Shown: positions 16,635 to 22,713 of the stretch, one piece after another
Numbering within the stretch: position 1 is the stretch's first letter
How the letters are laid out: every line of letters begins with the position of its first letter
NCBI RefSeq assembly: GCF_042648505.1
Contig: NZ_JBHRXK010000002.1
Location: 310,001-374,000 of the forward strand
Origin: Lysobacter_L cavernae
GTDB lineage: Bacteria; Pseudomonadota; Gammaproteobacteria; Xanthomonadales; Xanthomonadaceae
Reading direction: 5' to 3'
Length of the DNA: 64,000 nt
Translations under genes and position numbers: made by a program
Notes under the pieces: generated by a model
Told to the model about the DNA's origin: nothing
Seen by the model: only the letters and a program-made list of their open reading frames with translations
Database searches by the model: none

Positions 16635-19214
16635 TCACTTCGTGGTCCTGCACTCCAGCGTCCGCTCCGCCTGCCCCTGCTCCGCCAGCGCGATGCGCGA
16701 GAACGACAGCTGCAGCGGCACCGCGGTTTCGATCGTCAACAGGCTCGACAACTTCGACAGGTCCGCGCCGGCCACCGCGAAGCACTTCAACGGCACCCCG
16801 AGCGTGGTCCACTGCCCCACCGGCAGCGACGCCAGCGTCGCGCGCAGCGGCAAGGTGGCGCCGCACTTTTCGCCACAGGCGACGCCCATCGCCACGTCGC
16901 CCTTAGGCGCCGCGTCCACGCGCACCGTGAGCACGAGCTGCACGTCGCCGTTGGCCTCGCGGGTCAGGTCCTTGGGCGCGTCGGCGATCAACGACACGCT
17001 CGCGGCCGTGGTCCCGGACCAGGTCACCCGCCGCGCGTCTTCCTGGCGCTGGTGGTCGACCGCAGTCACCTTGATGCTGTCGTCGTACAGCGCGACCGGC
17101 AGCGTGGCGACCTTGGCGCCATGATGGGTCGCGTTCTCCAGCTTCATGGTCAGGTCCGGTGCGAGCATGCCGAGCGCGTAGAACACGCCCGGCTGTGCCT
17201 GCGCGAGCGACACGCCAGCCTCTTCCGACAGCGGCTTGAGGTCGCCGTTGCCGGCGTAGGTCAGGCCGTGGCCATAGGCGAACTGCGGGTTGTAGTCCTT
17301 CTGGCCGACGTTGTTCGCGTACTGGTCGGCGCGGCGCGGCCAGGAGAAGCTGAGCTTTCCCTTGAAGTCGTAATGCACACCGCCATCGGGCTTGCGCAGC
17401 AGCACGTCGGCGATGCCGCCGCCTTCGCTGCCCGGCAGCCACGCGGCGACGAACGCATCGGAGGCGTTGATCTCGCGGTTCACCCACAGCGGGCGGCCGC
17501 TGAGGAACACCGTCACCACCGGGATACCCTCGGCCTTCAGCTTCCTGATCAGTTGCAGGTCGCTGTCATCGCCGGGCTTGTACAGCAGCGTCGGGATGTC
17601 GCCCTGGAATTCGGCATACGGGTTCTCGCCGATCACGACGATGGCGGCGTCGGGTTTGGTTTCATACGCACCATCGATCGCGAGTTCCGCACTGCCGCCG
17701 CCGGCCTGCACCGTTTTCTGCAGGCCTTCCCAGATCGTCTCGCCGTTCGGGAAATCGGCACGGGTGGTGCCAGTGCCCTGCCAGTTCAGTGTCCAGCCGC
17801 CGCTCTGCTTGGCCATGCTGTCGGCGCCGTCGCCGGCGACGAGGATCTTCTTTTTCGCATCCAGCGGTAGTACACCGCGCTGGTTCTTCAGCAGCACCAG
17901 CGACTCACGCACCGACTGGCGCGCGATGGCGCGGTGTTCGGGCGCGCCGAGCAACTCGAACTTGCCACCAAGCTCGCGCTGGGACGGCTTGCCGGCGTCG
18001 AACAGGCCCAACCGGAACTTCACCCGCAACACGCGCCGCACCGCATCGTCGAGCCGCGCCATCGGGATCGTGCCGGCCTTCACCGCGGCCAGCGTGCTCT
18101 CGTAGAACGGCTTCCAGCTGTCGGGCGCCATCATCATGTCGATGCCGGCGTTCACCGCGGCGGGGCACTGCGTGTTGTCGCAGCCTTCGACCTGGCCGTG
18201 CGCGTTCCAGTCGGTGACGACGAAGCCGCCGAAGTTCATGCGCCCCTTCAGCACACCGGTGACCAGCGGCTTGTGACCGGCGATCTTGACGCCCTGGTAG
18301 CTGCTGAAGGAAGTCATCACCGCCTGCGCACCGGCCGCGATCGACGGCGGATAGCCGGCGTTGTGCACGTCGCGCAGCACCTCCTCGCTGACCTGGGCAT
18401 CGCCCTGGTCCTTGCCGTTGGTCGTGCCGCCGTCGCCGAGGTAATGCTTGACCGACGAGATCACGTGCGCGCCGTCGAGGAACTCGCGGCTGCCGACCTT
18501 GCCCTGCAGGCCTTCGACCATCGCGCCGGCATAGCTGGCGACCAGCTTCGGATCTTCCGAATAACCCTCGTAGCTGCGGCCCCAGCGATCGTCCTGCGGC
18601 ACCGCGACGGTCGGCGCGAAGGTCCACTCCATGCCGGTGGTGCGCGTCTCGATCGCGGTGACGCGGCCGATCTGCCGGATCAGTTCCGGGTTGCGCGCCG
18701 CGCCCAGGCCGACGTTGTGCGGGAACACCGTCGCGCCGACCACGTTGCTCTGCCCGTGCACGGCGTCGATGCCGTACAGGATCGGGATCGCCTTGCCACC
18801 GCCAGAGGTGTCCATCGACGCATCAAAGAACGCATCGGACTGCGCCAGCCACTGCGCCGGCGTCGCGTTGTACTTGCCGCCGGGATCGGAACTGCCGCCG
18901 GCGAGCACCGAGCCGAGCCGGTACTTGCGCACGTCCTCCGGCGTCAGGCTGGCGGTGTCGCCCTGGATGGTCTGGCCGACTTTTTCCTCGACGGTCATCG
19001 TCTTGAGCAGCGCGTCGATGCGTTTTTCCAGCGCCGCGTCAGCCGGCAGCGGCCACTTCGGCGCGGGCCAGCGGTCGGGGTGGATCGTGCCGCCGGGCGG
19101 TGTATCCGCGGCGCCGCTGTACCCGGCGATCGAGCCCAGCGCCAATGCGCAGGCCAGGACGAGTCCGCGACGGCGGACCAGGGCAGAGCGTGAGGGCTTC
19201 GTTGCGATGTTCAA
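16635..19214 (-). CDS. GH3 family exo-beta-glucosidase (ExoP-like), exported
   Basis: An 859-residue GH3 enzyme. Signal peptide RGLVLACALALGSIAGYSGA, then the N-terminal (alpha/beta)8 domain with LPILYGIDAVHG-like substrate motif (IPILYGIDAVHG), KHYLGDGGTTNG and the nucleophile region GGFVVTDWNAHGQV. The second alpha/beta domain contains VVIGENPYAEFQGD and AWLPGSEGGGIADV. A C-terminal beta-sandwich of about 200 residues resembles that of exo-1,3/1,4-beta-glucanases of the ExoP type. The TTG at 19214 is favoured: GGGAG lies 6 nt upstream and the signal peptide follows; a longer frame to 19304 adds an unlike leader. It likely releases glucose from xyloglucan or cello-oligosaccharides. Divergent from the LacI gene with shared operators. 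Confidence 0.9.
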   Translation of the reverse strand: MNIATKPSRSALVRRRGLVLACALALGSIAGYSGAADTPPGGTIHPDRWPAPKWPLPADAALEKRIDALLKTMTVEEKVGQTIQGDTASLTPEDVRKYRLGSVLAGGSSDPGGKYNATPAQWLAQSDAFFDASMDTSGGGKAIPILYGIDAVHGQSNVVGATVFPHNVGLGAARNPELIRQIGRVTAIETRTTGMEWTFAPTVAVPQDDRWGRSYEGYSEDPKLVASYAGAMVEGLQGKVGSREFLDGAHVISSVKHYLGDGGTTNGKDQGDAQVSEEVLRDVHNAGYPPSIAAGAQAVMTSFSSYQGVKIAGHKPLVTGVLKGRMNFGGFVVTDWNAHGQVEGCDNTQCPAAVNAGIDMMMAPDSWKPFYESTLAAVKAGTIPMARLDDAVRRVLRVKFRLGLFDAGKPSQRELGGKFELLGAPEHRAIARQSVRESLVLLKNQRGVLPLDAKKKILVAGDGADSMAKQSGGWTLNWQGTGTTRADFPNGETIWEGLQKTVQAGGGSAELAIDGAYETKPDAAIVVIGENPYAEFQGDIPTLLYKPGDDSDLQLIRKLKAEGIPVVTVFLSGRPLWVNREINASDAFVAAWLPGSEGGGIADVLLRKPDGGVHYDFKGKLSFSWPRRADQYANNVGQKDYNPQFAYGHGLTYAGNGDLKPLSEEAGVSLAQAQPGVFYALGMLAPDLTMKLENATHHGAKVATLPVALYDDSIKVTAVDHQRQEDARRVTWSGTTAASVSLIADAPKDLTREANGDVQLVLTVRVDAAPKGDVAMGVACGEKCGATLPLRATLASLPVGQWTTLGVPLKCFAVAGADLSKLSSLLTIETAVPLQLSFSRIALAEQGQAERTLECRTTK

Positions 19215-19444
19215 GCCAGACTCCCGAAAAAAATCGACCCGGCGCCCAGCACCGGATCGCGTCGATGACTGCACCCGGCCGGCACGGTTGCCGTCGGGCG
19301 CCACATTTCATAAAGCGATCGCCTTCGTAACGGGCGTCACCAGTGCCGGTCGCGGATGGCCACGTTGCCACGCCCTGCCAACCGGGCCTCGCCCCGTGGA
19401 TCAGTCGTACCAGCCCCTGCCACCGAGCGAGGCTGCGCGAAGAA

Positions 19445-19479
19445 TGACAGCGCTGTCAACAGCAATGACAGCGCTGACA
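19445..19479. promoter_or_regulatory. Tandem LacI-family operators, TGACAGCGCTGTCA type
   Basis: TGACAGCGCTGTCA (19445-19458, perfect 14-bp palindrome with central CG) and TGACAGCGCTGACA (19466-19479, one mismatch). Centres are 21 bp apart, two DNA turns, so both face the same side of the helix. This is the classic form of LacI/PurR-family operators. The adjacent LacI gene at 19770 and the divergent GH3 gene are the likely targets. Confidence 0.65.
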
Positions 19480-19485
19480 TCCCAG

Positions 19486-19548
19486 ATTATGCTGCAGCTG
19501 AAAACACAGCCATTATGTTGCAGTGCAATAGCTGCAGTGCAGCATAAT
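19486..19548. promoter_or_regulatory. Three ATTATG(C/T)TGCA half-sites at 26-bp spacing
   Basis: ATTATGCTGCA at 19486-19496 (+), ATTATGTTGCA at 19512-19522 (+) and its complement TGCAGCATAAT at 19538-19548 (-). The starts are exactly 26 bp apart. The second and third form an inverted repeat. A possible rightward promoter overlaps them: TTGCAG at 19518 and CATAAT at 19543. Confidence 0.45.
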
Positions 19549-19572
19549 TTCAGCCCAGCCTTGAGGAACGAC

Positions 19573-19773
19573 ATGTCACAGGCGCGCAGGAAACGGAGCG
19601 TCGGCGTGGCACCACCGGTTGGCTTACCGCCGCTTACCTTGCGCGCTCATTCGTCGTCGATTCCAAGATGTTCCCGCCGGCTGGCTGGCGACGCGCGCAT
19701 GCCGGCCGACTGGCGGAGTCGACGACACAATCGGCCTGACGCCTGTCGACGTAACGCAGAGCTGCCTCGATGA
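19573..19773 (+). CDS. Possible 66-residue leader ORF coupled to the LacI gene
   Basis: ATG at 19573 preceded by TTGAGGAACGAC (good Shine-Dalgarno, short spacing) opens a frame that stops at 19771-19773, overlapping the LacI start by ATGA. The LacI start itself has no obvious ribosome-binding site, so translational coupling is plausible. The product is Arg- and Pro-rich without a recognisable domain, and GC-rich DNA gives chance frames of this size, so this may be a non-functional leader. Confidence 0.3.
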   Translation: MSQARRKRSVGVAPPVGLPPLTLRAHSSSIPRCSRRLAGDARMPADWRSRRHNRPDACRRNAELPR

Positions 19774-20837
19774 CACATCGACTCAAGCCTGCGGTAGTGG
19801 TCGCACCGGCCAGCGCGGACGGCGTGCGCGCCGCGCGGATGGAGGATGTCGCCGCCGCTGCCGGCGTTTCGATGAAGACCGTCTCGCGCGTGTTCAACCG
19901 CGAACCGAACGTGCGCGAGGCCACGCGCTCGCGCGTCGAGCAGATTGCGCGCCAGCTCAACTACCAGCCCAACACTTCGGCGCGCAGCCTCGCGGCCAAT
20001 CGTTCGTACCTGGTCGCGCTGCTGTATGACAACCCGTCGTCGAACTACGTCATGGAAGTGATCGACGGCGTGCTCGATGCCTGCCGCAATGCGCACTACA
20101 ACCTGATGCTGCGACCCATCGACTACACCGGCGCCGGCCACGTCGAGGCGGTGGCGGAACTGGTCGCGCAGTACCGGCCCGACGGCCTCGTGCTGACGCC
20201 GCCGCTGACCGACGACCGCGCTCTGCTGGAACGCCTGCAGCGACTGGGCGTGCGCCACGCCAGCCTTTCCGCCCGCCCCGGCAACGCCCAGCTCGGTGCG
20301 AGCTTGAACGAGCGCCGCGCCGCGGCGGAAATGCTGGAGCACGTGGTCGCACTCGGACACCGCCGCATCGGCCACATCACCGGCCACCGCGACCACGGCG
20401 CACGCGCGTGGCGCCTGGCCGGCTATCGCGACGGCCTGCGTCGCGCCGGGATCGAGTTCGATCCGGCGCTGGTGATCGAGGGCGAGCACACCTTCCACTC
20501 CGGCGTCGAAGGTGCGCGCCGGCTGTTGGGCCTGGCCGATCCACCGACCGCGCTCTTCGCCGCCAACGACGACATGGCCGCCGGCGTGATCTACGAGGCC
20601 TGCGAACGCGGCCTGCGCATCCCCGACGACCTGTCGGTGCTCGGCTTTGACGACACGCCGCTGTCGCAGCAGATCTGGCCCGGCCTGACCACCGTGCGTC
20701 AGCCCAGCCGCGACATGGGCCGCATCGCCGCCGAGCAGTTGCTGCTGGAGATCCGCGGCACCGGCACCGGACAGGTCGTGCAGGTGCCCTACCAGCTGCA
20801 GCTGCGGCGCTCGCTGGGTCCGGCCCGACAGCCTTGA
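19770..20837 (+). CDS. LacI-family transcriptional regulator (regulator A)
   Basis: A 355-residue repressor with an N-terminal extension of about 22 residues, then the HTH MEDVAAAAGVSMKTVSRVFN and hinge region NYQPNTSARSLAANRSYLVA. The periplasmic-binding-protein-like effector domain includes VALLYDNPSSNYVMEVIDGV, GHRRIGHITG, ALFAANDDMAAGVIYEA and LSVLGFDDTPLS. It is divergent from the GH3 gene and convergent with eda. Its own upstream region holds TGACAGCG-type palindromes, making it the likely binder. It is a paralogue of the LacI protein at 43523, with Met-Lys rather than Lys-Lys at the start of the recognition helix. Confidence 0.9.
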   Translation: MTHRLKPAVVVAPASADGVRAARMEDVAAAAGVSMKTVSRVFNREPNVREATRSRVEQIARQLNYQPNTSARSLAANRSYLVALLYDNPSSNYVMEVIDGVLDACRNAHYNLMLRPIDYTGAGHVEAVAELVAQYRPDGLVLTPPLTDDRALLERLQRLGVRHASLSARPGNAQLGASLNERRAAAEMLEHVVALGHRRIGHITGHRDHGARAWRLAGYRDGLRRAGIEFDPALVIEGEHTFHSGVEGARRLLGLADPPTALFAANDDMAAGVIYEACERGLRIPDDLSVLGFDDTPLSQQIWPGLTTVRQPSRDMGRIAAEQLLLEIRGTGTGQVVQVPYQLQLRRSLGPARQP

Positions 20838-20839
20838 AG

Positions 20840-20880
20840 CCGAGGCGCCGGGCGACCGGCGCGCCTGCGGTTCGCCTCGG
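20840..20880. terminator. Nested hairpin between convergent LacI and eda genes
   Basis: Inner stem GCGCCGG-GCGA-CCGGCGC (20845-20862) inside an outer repeat CCGAGGCG (20840-20847) / CGCCTCGG (20873-20880); the arms overlap, so two alternative folds are possible. It fills the 43-bp gap between convergent stops. No T-tract. Confidence 0.5.
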
Positions 20881-21519
20881 TCAGCCCGCGCCCAGCGTCG
20901 CGACCGCCTCGCGCGCCAGCGTTTCGATCCGCCCCCAGTCGCCCTGCGCAAGCGCATCGGCCGGCGTCAGCCACGAACCGCCGAGGCAGGCGACGTTCGG
21001 CTGGCGCAGATAGTCGCGCGCACGCGTGGCATCGATGCCGCCGGTCGGACAGAACCGCACCTGCGCGAACGGCCCGCGCCAGGCCGACAACAGTGCCAGC
21101 GCGTTGATCGGCTCGGCCGGGAACAGCTTCAGCAGTCGGTAGCCCGCCGCCAACGCCGCCATCACCTCGCTGCCAGTGGCGACGCCGGGCAGATAGGCCA
21201 GCGCGGCGTCGCGCCCGGCCTGCAGCAGCTCCGGTGTGCAGCCAGGCGACACCGCGAACGTGGCGCCGGCGTGCTGCACCGCGCGCAGTTGTTCGGCGTC
21301 GAGCACGGTACCGGCGCCCACGGCGATGTCCGGCACCGCCTCGGCGATCGCCGCAATCGCAGCCAATGCCACCGGCGTGCGCAGCGTCACCTCGATCGCG
21401 CCGATGCCGCCTCGTCGCAGTGCCGTCGCCACCGCCACCGCTTCGGCGACGCTGGCCGGCGTGTACACCGGCACGATGCGCTCACCGTCCAGCACGACCT
21501 GCGCGTCAACGACGGACAT
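20881..21519 (-). CDS. eda: 2-dehydro-3-deoxy-phosphogluconate aldolase
   Basis: A 212-residue class I aldolase that cleaves KDPG to pyruvate and glyceraldehyde-3-phosphate. Key residues: Glu43 in AIEVTLRT and Schiff-base Lys131 in LLKLFPAE; also VGAGTVL and FCPTGGI for phosphate binding. VTLRT rather than IPLNSP after the Glu separates it from the DgoA at 11064. The start overlaps the end of kdgK by 14 bp, so the two form one operon finishing pectin-derived KDG catabolism. Confidence 0.93.
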   Translation of the reverse strand: MSVVDAQVVLDGERIVPVYTPASVAEAVAVATALRRGGIGAIEVTLRTPVALAAIAAIAEAVPDIAVGAGTVLDAEQLRAVQHAGATFAVSPGCTPELLQAGRDAALAYLPGVATGSEVMAALAAGYRLLKLFPAEPINALALLSAWRGPFAQVRFCPTGGIDATRARDYLRQPNVACLGGSWLTPADALAQGDWGRIETLAREAVATLGAG

Positions 21520-22516
21520 GGAAACCGGCCTGGGCGACGAAAGCGTCGATGTCGGCGCCGCCGACCAGGTTGAAGTCGCCGGGCAGCGAGTGCTTCAGGC
21601 AGGCCGCGCCGAGGCCGAAATGCAGCGCGTCCGCCGGCGTCATCGTCGTCAGCAGGCCGTGCAACACGCCGGCGGCGAAGGCATCGCCGGTGCCGATGCG
21701 GTCGACGATGGCCGTGAGTTCGTAACTGGGTGCGCGTTCGCGCCCGCCATCGCGCGCCAGCAGCACCGCCGACAGCGTGTGCCGGTCGACGCTGTGCTGG
21801 CTGCGCAGCGTGCTGGCCAACCAGCGCAGGTGCGGGAACGCCGCGAACGCATGCCGCGCCGCCTCCGCCACCGCGTCCTCGCCTTCGGCGGCGATGTCGA
21901 TACCCAGCGTCACCGCGATGTCGCGGTGATCGGCGAACAGCAGGTCGGCCTCGGCAAAAATCTCACGCAGGATCGTCGCGGCGTCACCGTTCCAGGCCTG
22001 CCACAACTTGCCGCGGAAATTGCCGTCGAACGACACCGCCGCGCCGCGCCGGCGCGCGGCGCGGGCCGCGGCGAGCGTCGCCTGCGCGGTCGCCGCGCCC
22101 AGCGCCGGGCTGACGCCGGACAGGTGCAACCAGGTCGCGCCGTCGAGCAGCGCATCCCAGTCGTAGTCGGCGTGGCGGACGAAGGCCGAATCGGCGCGGT
22201 CGTACAGCACTTCACTCGGCCGCTGCAGCGCGCCGTGGGCGAGGAAGTACAGGCCCATGCGGCCGTCGCGCGCGCGCACGTCGCGGCTGTCGACGCCCCA
22301 GCGGCGCAGTTCGGCCACCGCCGCCTCGCCGAGGGCGTTGTCGGCCACCGTGCCGACCATTGCCGCGTCGTGGCCCAGCCGCGCCAGTGACACGGCGACA
22401 TTGGCCTCGGCACCGCCGATGTGCACCTCCAGTTGCGGCGTCTGCAGCAGACGCTCGCGCCCCGGCGCCGACAGGCGCAGCAGCAGCTCCCCGAAACACA
22501 CGACCCGTTGTTTCAC
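21506..22516 (-). CDS. kdgK: 2-dehydro-3-deoxygluconate kinase
   Basis: A 336-residue PfkB-family sugar kinase phosphorylating KDG. N-terminal VVCFGELLLRLSAPG, the IGGAEANVAVSLARLG motif of PfkB kinases, and the C-terminal signature DRIGTGDAFAAGVLHG with the catalytic Asp. It is the first gene of kdgK-eda and divergent from the TonB receptor at 22714 across a 197-bp region with several palindromes. KduD at 45685 would supply its substrate. Confidence 0.92.
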   Translation of the reverse strand: MKQRVVCFGELLLRLSAPGRERLLQTPQLEVHIGGAEANVAVSLARLGHDAAMVGTVADNALGEAAVAELRRWGVDSRDVRARDGRMGLYFLAHGALQRPSEVLYDRADSAFVRHADYDWDALLDGATWLHLSGVSPALGAATAQATLAAARAARRRGAAVSFDGNFRGKLWQAWNGDAATILREIFAEADLLFADHRDIAVTLGIDIAAEGEDAVAEAARHAFAAFPHLRWLASTLRSQHSVDRHTLSAVLLARDGGRERAPSYELTAIVDRIGTGDAFAAGVLHGLLTTMTPADALHFGLGAACLKHSLPGDFNLVGGADIDAFVAQAGFHVRR

Positions 22517-22566
22517 AGCCCCTCCCGAGTGATGTAACCGTCCGGCAGCATGGCGGACGGACCGCT

Positions 22567-22585
22567 CATGCTGCGCCGCAGCATG
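22567..22585. promoter_or_regulatory. 19-bp perfect palindrome upstream of kdgK
   Basis: CATGCTGCGCCGCAGCATG, 51 bp upstream of the kdgK start. A second smaller inverted repeat, AAACCT-6 nt-AGGTTT, lies at 22595-22612. Either could be a repressor site or an mRNA leader hairpin; the protein is unknown. Confidence 0.4.
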
Positions 22586-22611
22586 CGGCCAGCGAAACCT
22601 TTTGCTAGGTT

Positions 22612-22627
22612 TTGGCCATCGGTGTCA
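22612..22627 (-). promoter_or_regulatory. Weak match to the TGACACCGG LacI-type operator
   Basis: On the minus strand TGACACCGATGGCCAA, 12 of 16 positions matching the stronger sites at 36882 and 44658, with the half-site TGACACCG intact. It sits in the kdgK/receptor divergent promoter. A better match lies 127 bp away at 22739. Confidence 0.35.
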
Positions 22628-22713
22628 TTGCCGACGCAGGACCACCATAGCAAGCACTACCATCGAGTCAATACGCAGATTTAAAGCTGTTCAGATCATC
22701 GGGAGGGGAACCC

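Larger units (their letters stand above)
19215..19572. other. Regulatory intergenic region between GH3 and LacI genes
   Basis: No long gene. It carries two TGACAGCG-type palindromes (19445, 19466), a three-member half-site array (19486-19548) and a possible promoter, listed separately. The segment is markedly AT-richer around 19480-19550 than its flanks. Confidence 0.6.
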
